Shown here piece by piece: positions 1 through 5,031 of a stretch of DNA of 6,899 nt. How positions within the stretch are numbered: the first letter of the stretch is position 1; each line of letters begins with the position of its first letter. The notes below the pieces were generated by a model. That model worked only from the letters and a program-made list of their open reading frames with translations, was not told where the DNA came from and searched no databases. The position numbers were made by a program, and so were the translations under genes. Source of the stretch: MGBC108787 sp964591225 (GTDB taxonomy: Bacteria; Bacillota_I; Bacilli_A; RF39; UBA660); NCBI GenBank assembly GCA_964591225.1, contig CAZQAO010000045.1, positions 1 through 6,899 of the forward strand, in the 5' to 3' direction.

Positions 1-194
1 CTAAAGTAGAAGTTATTGTTAAAAAAGAAGAAAAAGTAGAAGAAAAGCAAGAAGAGAAAAAGGCCCCAAAAAAAGAGGACAAAAAAGATTATAGTAAAAT
101 GACCTTAACAGAATTAAAAGCTATTGCTAAAGAACAAAAAATAAAAGGTTATTCAACAATGAAAAAAGATGAACTTATTGCTAATTTAAAATAA
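1..194 (+). CDS. C-terminal fragment of a protein ending in a Rho-N/SAP-like module
   Basis: The reading frame enters from the left edge (first full codon at 3) and runs 63 codons to TAA at 192-194. The first half is a low-complexity Lys/Glu-rich linker (KKEEKVEEKQEEKKAPKKED). The last ~30 residues, from MTLTELKAIAKEQKI to the end, fit the helix-extended-helix pattern of the Rho termination factor N-terminal domain (Rho_N, SAP-like): TLxELKxIAKExxIKGYSxMKKDELI. In that family this module is a small nucleic-acid-binding unit, and in low-GC Gram-positives it is often appended to the C-terminus of unrelated proteins. The parent protein lies mostly outside the window, so its main function cannot be stated; it may be an RNA- or DNA-associated protein. 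The internal ATG at 99-101 has no convincing ribosome binding site and is unlikely to be the true start. A hairpin terminator follows at once. The frame and stop are sure; the domain call is by pattern only. Confidence 0.75.
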   Translation, partial: KVEVIVKKEEKVEEKQEEKKAPKKEDKKDYSKMTLTELKAIAKEQKIKGYSTMKKDELIANLK

Positions 195-218
195 TACTCG
201 TAAAAGAGTATTTTTTTT
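193..218 (+). terminator. Rho-independent terminator of the left-edge gene
   Basis: A perfect 7-bp stem AATACTC/GAGTATT (193-199 and 206-212) with loop GTAAAA is followed by a run of T up to 218. It begins within the TAA stop codon of the left-edge gene. Confidence 0.85.
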
Positions 219-220
219 AG

Positions 221-243
221 AAAAAAAACCAAGTAATAACTTG
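221..243 (-). terminator. Rho-independent terminator of the carboxypeptidase gene
   Basis: Read on the minus strand, a 5-bp stem CAAGT/ACTTG (243-239 and 234-230) with a 4-base loop is followed by G and eight T (228-221). It lies just after the TAA stop of the minus-strand carboxypeptidase gene (247-249). The stem is short, so strength is uncertain. It sits back to back with the plus-strand terminator at 193-218. Confidence 0.6.
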
Positions 244-246
244 ATT

Positions 247-1209
247 TTAAGCATTTTCGATATAATAAGCATAGTATTCATCATAAGTAATATTTTCATT
301 ATAAATAATTTTAGCCACATCTTCTCCAACATAACGCCAATGCCATGATTCAAAACTATAGCCAGTAATATTTTCTTTATCTTCTGGGTATCTTTCAATA
401 AAACCAAATTTATAAGCATTTTCTTTAAGCCAAGTATAGGCAGGCGAATCTTTAAAAGTTCCAGTTAATTGATTATTTATTTCAAAGACATCGATAGCTA
501 ATCCTGATTGATGTTCTGAGTATCCAGGTCTTGCCGCCACCTTATCAGCTTCTCTTTCCCCTTTGGATTGTTTAATACTATTATAAACATCTTCTTGATC
601 AGCATAATTACGATAACTAGAATTGACAATTAATTGAAAACCACTTTCTTTAGCGGCATGCCACATGGATACATAAGCATCATTAGCTTCTGCAGTAATT
701 TGATTATTGGCATAAGCATATTGACTACTAATTGTTACTAAATTAGCAGGTTCAAAATCTTCACTTAGTTTATAATATTTATTTACTAATAAAAGATTAG
801 AGTTAGAAGTATCAGCATTTATATCATGTTCAAAGTAATCATAATCGCGATTAACATTGACTAAAGATACAATATCTTTTGTTGCCATATCTTGATTTTC
901 TTCATAATATGCTAAATAACGATCTAAATAAGCATCGATATAATATTTTTCACCAATAAAATCAATAATTTTATCATTTTTAGGTATTGTTAATATTTTA
1001 TCTAATTGACTACCTTTTTTATAAAAATTAACTAGTTTTTTAGCATTTTCGGAATCATAACCATATTCAATTAATTTATATTCATAAGTTTGTTTATATT
1101 TATAATCTTGATAAAATTTAACTCCATAAATACTACCAATTACAACTACTATAATAGCAACAATAATTATTATAATTGTATTCTTTTTTATTTTTCTTTT
1201 TTTAGCCAT
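247..1209 (-). CDS. Membrane-anchored M15B peptidase (D,D- or L,D-carboxypeptidase, VanY/LdcB type)
   Basis: The 320-residue protein has a Lys/Arg-rich N-terminus (MAKKRKIKK) and one hydrophobic helix at about residues 11-28, so it should be a type II membrane protein with its enzyme outside the cell. Residues ~30-140 are a charged, Tyr-rich spacer with no domain I recognise. The C-terminal ~170 residues are a peptidase M15B / VanY domain: SSYR at 197-200, SEHQSGLAID with H233 and D240, and ESWHWRYVG with E287 and H290. By family rule H233, D240 and H290 bind zinc and E287 is the catalytic base. All are present, so an active enzyme trimming the terminal D-Ala of peptidoglycan stem peptides is expected. 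Whether it acts on pentapeptides (VanY-like) or tetrapeptides (LdcB/DacB-like) cannot be read from motifs. No vancomycin-resistance genes are nearby, so a wall-maturation role is likelier. A GTG at 1219-1221 would add four residues but overlaps the AGGAAG ribosome binding site; ATG at 1207-1209 is preferred. Confidence 0.92.
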   Translation of the reverse strand: MAKKRKIKKNTIIIIIVAIIVVVIGSIYGVKFYQDYKYKQTYEYKLIEYGYDSENAKKLVNFYKKGSQLDKILTIPKNDKIIDFIGEKYYIDAYLDRYLAYYEENQDMATKDIVSLVNVNRDYDYFEHDINADTSNSNLLLVNKYYKLSEDFEPANLVTISSQYAYANNQITAEANDAYVSMWHAAKESGFQLIVNSSYRNYADQEDVYNSIKQSKGEREADKVAARPGYSEHQSGLAIDVFEINNQLTGTFKDSPAYTWLKENAYKFGFIERYPEDKENITGYSFESWHWRYVGEDVAKIIYNENITYDEYYAYYIENA

Positions 1210-1220
1210 TTTGTAATTCA

Positions 1221-1226
1221 CTTCCT
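1221..1226 (-). promoter_or_regulatory. Ribosome binding site that decides the carboxypeptidase start
   Basis: AGGAAG on the minus strand lies 11 bases before the ATG at 1209-1207. The longer-frame GTG start (1221-1219) overlaps the last G of this site and so could not be served by it. This favours the 320-residue product. Confidence 0.65.
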
Positions 1227-1237
1227 ACTATATAAGC

Positions 1238-1266
1238 ATTATAACACAGGACAATCATATTTACAA
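1238..1266 (-). promoter_or_regulatory. Promoter of the carboxypeptidase gene
   Basis: Read on the minus strand: -35 TTGTAA (1266-1261), a 17-bp spacer, and a consensus -10 TATAAT (1243-1238) preceded by TGT, an extended -10. The expected transcript start is near 1231, giving a leader of about 20 bases before the ATG. The -35 overlaps that of the divergent plus-strand promoter at 1260-1288. Confidence 0.75.
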
Positions 1267-1288
1267 AAAGATAAAACTGTAGTATCAT
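1260..1288 (+). promoter_or_regulatory. Probable promoter of the 119-residue protein gene
   Basis: TTTACA (1260-1265), a 17-bp spacer and TATCAT (1283-1288) make a reasonable sigma-A-type promoter about 30 bases before the TTG start. A second -10-like box, TATAAG (1292-1297), is an alternative. The -35 shares five bases with the -35 of the divergent carboxypeptidase promoter, so the two probably compete for RNA polymerase. Confidence 0.5.
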
Positions 1289-1303
1289 ATCTATAAGATA
1301 GTT

Positions 1304-1311
1304 GGAAGGTG
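1304..1311 (+). promoter_or_regulatory. Ribosome binding site supporting a TTG start
   Basis: GGAAGGTG contains AGGTG, complementary to the 3' end of 16S rRNA, with 6 bases to the TTG at 1318-1320. It is the only start-site signal in the region and is the reason for choosing TTG. Confidence 0.6.
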
Positions 1312-1317
1312 TAGTCG

Positions 1318-1677
1318 TTGAACAAGAATAAGTTAGTATTAAACTATTGTCCCAATTTTTATCGGATTATTAACTTCGATTATTTTGAAGAAGATAACGT
1401 AACCGAAAAGTTAATTAAGATATATGAAAATTATATTTTTAATATAGATATCTCGAATGAAGAAGATATTAAATTAGTTCAAAAAATAGATTATGTTTTA
1501 GGTAAATATATGGATGATTATATATTTAGAAGAAAGATGCAAGTAGAGATTACCCAAGTAAGAATAAAGAAGAATTGTCCTAATATTTTAAAAGCTGTAG
1601 TTGAAAGTATGATTTCAATATTTAATCGATATGAAGAAGAAACAACAAGAAATATTTATATTTCCCGATGGATTTAA
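1318..1677 (+). CDS. Unrecognised small protein (119 aa), TTG start
   Basis: I do not recognise this family. The product is a charged, Tyr/Ile-rich soluble protein without a signal peptide or membrane helix. It is likely mostly helical and cytoplasmic. Visible features are two Cys-Pro-Asn tripeptides (YCPNFY at 10-15, NCPNIL at 86-91, cysteines C11 and C87), an acidic stretch NISNEED-like around 46-50, a basic patch RRKMQ at 71-75, and a C-terminus ending SRWI. The frame opens with TTG at 1318. Upstream in-frame GTG (1309) is followed by a stop, and no ATG is near. GGAAGGTG at 1304-1311 gives a ribosome binding site six bases before TTG. The gene has a plausible promoter and a terminator overlapping its last codons, so it looks like a real monocistronic gene. 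Two lone cysteines are too few for a zinc site within one chain. No function is proposed. Confidence 0.75.
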   Translation: MNKNKLVLNYCPNFYRIINFDYFEEDNVTEKLIKIYENYIFNIDISNEEDIKLVQKIDYVLGKYMDDYIFRRKMQVEITQVRIKKNCPNILKAVVESMISIFNRYEEETTRNIYISRWI

Positions 1678-1694
1678 ATTTCTTGTTTTTTTTT
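1645..1694 (+). terminator. Terminator overlapping the end of the 119-residue protein gene
   Basis: A perfect 9-bp stem ACAAGAAAT/ATTTCTTGT (1645-1653 and 1678-1686) with a 24-base loop is followed by a run of T to 1694. The left arm and loop lie within the last ten codons and stop codon of the upstream gene. The T-run overlaps the -35 of the tRNA promoter. Confidence 0.75.
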
Positions 1695-1711
1695 CATCTA
1701 TTTGTTATAAT
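1683..1711 (+). promoter_or_regulatory. Promoter of tRNA-Met
   Basis: TTGTTT (1683-1688), a 17-bp spacer and consensus TATAAT (1706-1711) with an extended TGT before it. The expected start lies near 1718, a few bases before the tRNA. The -35 lies within the upstream terminator stem and T-run. Confidence 0.7.
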
Positions 1712-1724
1712 AAGTGATAGTTAT

Positions 1725-1801
1725 GGCGCTGTAGCTCAGTTGGCTAGAGCAACCGGTTCATACCCGGTAGGTCGAGAGTTCGAATCTCCCCGGCGCTACC
1801 A
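1725..1801 (+). tRNA. tRNA-Met (CAT), elongator type
   Basis: A 77-base cloverleaf can be folded by hand: acceptor GGCGCTG/CGGCGCT, D stem GCTC/GAGC, anticodon stem ACCGG/CCGGT with loop TTCATAC and anticodon CAT at 1759-1761, five-base variable loop AGGTC, T loop TTCGAAT, discriminator A and an encoded CCA at 1799-1801. The paired first acceptor position (G1-U72) and the lack of a GGG/CCC anticodon stem argue against initiator tRNA. The GG-TTCATAC-CC arm matches elongator tRNA-Met of Bacillus and is unlike tRNA-Ile2, whose loop is usually CTCATAA. One A-C mismatch (positions 50 and 64) sits in the T stem. Confidence 0.93.
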
Positions 1802-1813
1802 ATTAAATATCTC

Positions 1814-1843
1814 CAAACTCTTATCAATAGGGTTTGTTTTTTT
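1814..1843 (+). terminator. Terminator after tRNA-Met
   Basis: An 8-bp stem CAAACTCT/AGGGTTTG (1814-1821 and 1829-1836, one G-U pair), 7-base loop, then seven T to 1843. It ends the tRNA transcript, which therefore looks monocistronic. Confidence 0.8.
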
Positions 1844-1867
1844 ATAATTAAAAAGCTAGTAAGAATT

Positions 1868-1877
1868 ATGATATAAT
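1868..1877 (+). promoter_or_regulatory. Extended -10 promoter of the DUF1003 gene
   Basis: Consensus TATAAT (1872-1877) is preceded by TGA at 1869-1871, an extended -10. No good -35 is seen at the right distance (TAAAAA at 1849-1854 is poor), so the promoter probably relies on the extended -10. The ribosome binding site AGGAGA follows at 1891-1896. Confidence 0.6.
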
Positions 1878-1904
1878 ATAAATGAAAGACAGGAGAATGT
1901 TGTT

Positions 1905-2414
1905 ATGGAAAAAAAGAAAAAAGAAATTGTTAAAATGTTATTAAACCAAAATTTAGATGAAAAGGACGAGGAAGAAATTTTAGATTTACTAATTAATAAT
2001 CCCATTTCGATTGATGTCGATAAAGAAAGTGATGCCAAACTTACTTTAGGAGAACGAGTGGCTGATAAGTTGTCTTCTATTGCTGGTAGCTGGCCATTTA
2101 TTATTAGCTTTTGTGTCTTTTTATTTTTATGGATTTTATTTAATGGTTTTTTAATGACTAAGGCGGTAGATCCTTATCCCTTTATTTTATTAAATTTAAT
2201 CCTTTCATGTTTATCTTCCCTACAAGCTCCCATTATTATGATGAGTCAAAATAGACAAGCTAAAAAAGATTCAATTCGTAATAAAAATGATTATCGAACT
2301 GATTTAAAAAGTGAATTAATATTAGAATCTTTACATGATGATTTGGAAAAAATATTAAAAAATCAAAATAAAATTTTAGAATATATAAAGAATGATTTAG
2401 AAGAAAAAAAATAA
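1905..2414 (+). CDS. DUF1003 family membrane protein
   Basis: The 169-residue protein matches the DUF1003 family. Hallmarks are GERVADKLSSIAGSW at 49-63 leading into a first membrane helix (~63-83), then DPYPFILLNLILSCLSS at 89-105 forming the second helix, then QAPIIMMSQNRQ at 107-118 and the NDYRTDLKSE segment at 128-137. The N-terminal ~45 residues are charged and soluble, and the C-terminal ~40 are predicted coiled-coil or helical (LHDDLEKILKNQNKILEYI). Both ends probably lie on the cytoplasmic side, as expected for a two-helix hairpin. The molecular role of DUF1003 proteins is not established. The start is sure: AGGAGA lies 8 bases before ATG. The gene is monocistronic, with its own promoter, and ends in a terminator shared with the convergent operon. 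Confidence 0.93.
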   Translation: MEKKKKEIVKMLLNQNLDEKDEEEILDLLINNPISIDVDKESDAKLTLGERVADKLSSIAGSWPFIISFCVFLFLWILFNGFLMTKAVDPYPFILLNLILSCLSSLQAPIIMMSQNRQAKKDSIRNKNDYRTDLKSELILESLHDDLEKILKNQNKILEYIKNDLEEKK

Positions 2415-2437
2415 CTACTAAACGGTAGTTAATTTTT
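2404..2437. terminator. Bidirectional terminator between convergent genes
   Basis: A perfect 7-bp stem TAACTAC/GTAGTTA (2412-2418 and 2425-2431) has A-rich sequence to the left (2404-2411) and T to the right (2433-2437), so it can work in both directions. The outer ends of the stem contain the TAA stops of both genes: 2412-2414 for DUF1003 (+) and 2431-2429 for the HPt-receiver gene (-). The minus-strand U-tract is longer (eight), so it may be the stronger direction. Confidence 0.8.
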
Positions 2438-3172
2438 ATGATAAAAACTATTTATAGACTCTAAAACTCGATTAACATTAGCTTCATTAAAAGGTTTATT
2501 TAAGACATCTATAATAGGGTAAGAGAAAGCTTTTTGAATAGTTTCTTCGGTATCATCTCCGGTAATAATTACTACTGGTAATTTATCAATTAAATTATTA
2601 TCTTTTAAGTAATTTAATACTTCAAATCCATTTAATCCCGGCATATTTAAATCTAAAAGGGCAGCATATAAATTGTTTTGTTCAATAGCAGCAATAGCTT
2701 CTTTACCATTAGAAGCTTTAATAATTTTATATTTATTACCGACTGCTTTTTCTAAGAAGTTTAAAATAATATTAGAGTCATCAGCAATTAATAAATTTTT
2801 AACTTCTTCTTGAGATGTTCCAAAGTATTGGTTTAAAAGATTATTTATTTTTTCTACCGTTTTACTTAAATTTTCAAAGTCATTACAAATAAATTCTTTG
2901 TTACTGGCTTTACCTTGTAATTCATGTTGTAAAAATACTTCGGCTTCTTGCATAAATCCTAAATACTTTGCTTCACTTTTCATACTATGAGCGAGAATAG
3001 CATAATTATTCCAATCCTCATTATTTTTATATTGCTTCAAATTAGCCAGTTTATCATTCAAAGAATCTTTAAATTCTTTTAACCCTTCGTTGTATGAATC
3101 CATATCTCCCCATAATTCTAAGCTTGCGGCAACATCTACATGATTTGCTTTTAATAATTCTTCTTTATTCAT
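2429..3172 (-). CDS. HPt-receiver phosphorelay protein
   Basis: This 247-residue soluble protein has two domains. Residues ~15-117 form an HPt four-helix domain with the phosphorylatable histidine H62 in the motif AHSMKSEAKYLGF. Residues ~125-245 form a CheY-like receiver: acidic pair D131-D132, phosphoacceptor D174 in LLDLNMPG, T204 in IITGDD and K226 in LNKPF. All catalytic positions are kept. It has no DNA-binding, GGDEF, HD-GYP or other output domain. With the hybrid kinase upstream, the likely route is kinase His, kinase receiver Asp, H62 here, then D174 here or a receiver elsewhere. The start overlaps the kinase stop by 8 bases, and its AGGAGG lies inside the kinase's last codons, so translation is probably coupled and amounts matched. 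Role in the relay is inference; domain calls are firm. Confidence 0.92.
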   Translation of the reverse strand: MNKEELLKANHVDVAASLELWGDMDSYNEGLKEFKDSLNDKLANLKQYKNNEDWNNYAILAHSMKSEAKYLGFMQEAEVFLQHELQGKASNKEFICNDFENLSKTVEKINNLLNQYFGTSQEEVKNLLIADDSNIILNFLEKAVGNKYKIIKASNGKEAIAAIEQNNLYAALLDLNMPGLNGFEVLNYLKDNNLIDKLPVVIITGDDTEETIQKAFSYPIIDVLNKPFNEANVNRVLESINSFYHKN

Positions 3173-5018
3173 GATCTTTTCCTCCTAAAAATTTATTTAA
3201 AACTCGATCTAATTGATTTTTATCAATCGGTTTAGATAAATAATCATTAAATCCGGCATTTATATATTTTTCTTCTGTACCTTCAATAGCATCAGCGGTT
3301 AAAGCAATAACTGGTATATCAAAATTATCCATTTCTTGTAATTTTTGTAAAGTTTCAACTCCGTTCATTTTCGGCATCATAATATCCATTAAAATGATAT
3401 CAAAAGTTTGATTTTCAACTTTTTCTAAAGCTTCAAAGCCACTTTCTGCAGTAGTTACATTAAAATTATAAGGTTTAAGAATTTGAATAGCGACTTTTAA
3501 ATTAATTTTAGAATCATCAACAATTAAAATTCGTTTACCAGTATGTTTACTATAATCAATTTCATTTTCTTCAAGCACTTCTTTAGCTTCTTCCATACTA
3601 ATAATTTCTTGTTCTAAATAAATTCTAAAATTAGAACCAACTCCAAATTCACTTTGGACATTTATTTTACCACCCATCATTTCAGTTAAACTTTTGGTAA
3701 TAGCAAGCCCTAAACCAGTTCCCTCAATCGTAGTATTTCTATTTTCATCAATTCTTTCAAATTTAGAAAATATCTTATTAAGATCTTCTTTTTTAATTCC
3801 ATGTCCAGTATCTTTGACAGAAATATAAAGAAGACAAGTTTTTTCAGCAAGATGATTAATACAATTGACAGTAAATGTTATTTCGCCTTTATCAGTATAT
3901 TTAACAGCATTAGTAAGCAGATTTAATATAATTTGCTTAACTTTACCAATATCACCTTTTAAAGTACCAGGTAGGTCAGGGGAGAGATTTAATTTTAATT
4001 CGATAGGTTTTTCTCCAATTCTTGGTTCTATCAGTTTACCTAAGGAAAGGAATATTTCTTTAGGATTATATTCTTTTTCTATAATTTCCATTTTATTAGC
4101 TTCGATTTTGGATATATCTAAAATACCATTTACTATTTCTAATAAGTTTTGAGAAGCTTCGATTACATCTTTAGCAAATTCTTTATTTTCCTCTAAACTG
4201 TTGGAAGTTAACATACAATCACTAAATCCTACAATCGCATTAAGAGGAGTTCTAATTTCGTGTGACATATTTGATAAAAACTCCGTCTTAGCTCTGTTAG
4301 CTTTTTCAGCCTGATCTTTAGCAATATTTAACTGTTCTATCATTTTTACATCAGGATTTTCAATGGTGAAATACATTAAGAAAACTATAAACGCATGACC
4401 AGCAGTTATTATTAAAATTGATCTATCATAACTTTGGATTGTAACAATAATAGCTAGGATTACAATGCATGCAATGATTGTTATGTATTTTTTTTGCTTA
4501 AGTTTTTTAAAATTTTTTAAACATCGGATAATCCAATCCAAACCTATTAATCCACAAGCAAAAATCAAAATATTTACTCCAGTTCCATAAGTATAAGTTA
4601 AACCATTTTCATTATAAACATATAGGGGAAAAGCTAAACATATGATACACATAATTATGGCTAAAGTAATTGAGTATTTACTAATTTTTTTAAAATAAAG
4701 CATATTTTTTTCATCGTTTTTGGGATTAAAATTTTTATTTGAAATTAATAATACATAACTATTAAATAACATAGACCAAATAAGAATATATGCCAAATAA
4801 GATTTTAAAATTATCATGGAAAGGATATAATGAGTATTTACCATATCTACTGCAAAGTAACATCCAATTTCCAAAAGTAATCCAATAATATTTCCAATGA
4901 TAAGCCATTTATAAATATTATTTTCAATTGATTTAATATGGGGTTTAGTAAAATACATAATTGCTAGTAGACCAATAAAAAATAAACTGCATATTGGAAA
5001 AGCCATAAAAGTTTTCAT
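3165..5018 (-). CDS. Polytopic hybrid histidine kinase with C-terminal receiver
   Basis: The 617-residue protein starts with about seven hydrophobic helices (roughly 6-23, 37-56, 65-93, 114-134, 147-165, 176-196, 199-218). This N-terminal region has no extracellular domain of any size, so a membrane-embedded or lipophilic stimulus is plausible. A linker coiled coil (~225-245) leads to HisKA with H253 in NMSHEIRTPLN, then a HATPase_c domain: N box around N366/N370, G1 box DTGHGI at 403-408, F box IFSKFER at 416-422 and G2 box GTGLGL at 433-438. A receiver domain fills ~495-612 with D501-D502, phosphoacceptor D545 in LMDIMMP, T574 and K596. All key residues are intact. It is the middle gene of an operon: 13 bp after the ligase gene, overlapping the HPt-receiver gene by 8 bp. 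Start support is AGAGG six bases before ATG. The signal sensed is unknown. Confidence 0.95.
   Translation of the reverse strand: MKTFMAFPICSLFFIGLLAIMYFTKPHIKSIENNIYKWLIIGNIIGLLLEIGCYFAVDMVNTHYILSMIILKSYLAYILIWSMLFNSYVLLISNKNFNPKNDEKNMLYFKKISKYSITLAIIMCIICLAFPLYVYNENGLTYTYGTGVNILIFACGLIGLDWIIRCLKNFKKLKQKKYITIIACIVILAIIVTIQSYDRSILIITAGHAFIVFLMYFTIENPDVKMIEQLNIAKDQAEKANRAKTEFLSNMSHEIRTPLNAIVGFSDCMLTSNSLEENKEFAKDVIEASQNLLEIVNGILDISKIEANKMEIIEKEYNPKEIFLSLGKLIEPRIGEKPIELKLNLSPDLPGTLKGDIGKVKQIILNLLTNAVKYTDKGEITFTVNCINHLAEKTCLLYISVKDTGHGIKKEDLNKIFSKFERIDENRNTTIEGTGLGLAITKSLTEMMGGKINVQSEFGVGSNFRIYLEQEIISMEEAKEVLEENEIDYSKHTGKRILIVDDSKINLKVAIQILKPYNFNVTTAESGFEALEKVENQTFDIILMDIMMPKMNGVETLQKLQEMDNFDIPVIALTADAIEGTEEKYINAGFNDYLSKPIDKNQLDRVLNKFLGGKDHE
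3181..3186 (-). promoter_or_regulatory. Ribosome binding site of the HPt-receiver gene inside the kinase gene
   Basis: A consensus AGGAGG lies 8 bases before the ATG at 3172-3170 and encodes part of the kinase C-terminus (LGGKDHE). With the 8-base overlap of the two reading frames this suggests translational coupling. Confidence 0.85.
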
Positions 5019-5031
5019 AAACTACCTCTTT

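Noticed and set aside
186..419. Minus-strand ORF of 77 residues
   Set aside because: It overlaps the carboxypeptidase gene in another frame, has low-complexity Leu/Ile/Met-rich sequence and crosses the terminators.
247..1209. Glycopeptide resistance (VanY proper) annotation
   Set aside because: The domain is shared by ordinary wall-trimming carboxypeptidases, and no vanH, vanA/B, vanX or VanRS genes are present.
1219..1221. GTG start for the carboxypeptidase
   Set aside because: It overlaps the AGGAAG ribosome binding site, which serves the ATG twelve bases downstream.
1090..1296. Plus-strand ORF of 68 residues
   Set aside because: It lies antisense to the carboxypeptidase N-terminus, is Asn/Tyr/Ile low-complexity from AT-rich membrane-helix codons, and has no ribosome binding site.
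1725..1801. Initiator tRNA or tRNA-Ile2 for the CAT tRNA
   Set aside because: The anticodon stem lacks GGG/CCC and position 1-72 is paired, so it is not initiator; the TTCATAC loop and overall sequence resemble Bacillus elongator tRNA-Met rather than Ile2.
1856..2038. Minus-strand ORF of 60 residues
   Set aside because: It is antisense to the DUF1003 gene start and its Ser/Phe-rich sequence is the shadow of Lys/Glu codons.
3865..4152. Plus-strand ORF of 95 residues
   Set aside because: It is antisense to the kinase HATPase region, whose motifs are clear, and has no recognisable domain or start signal.
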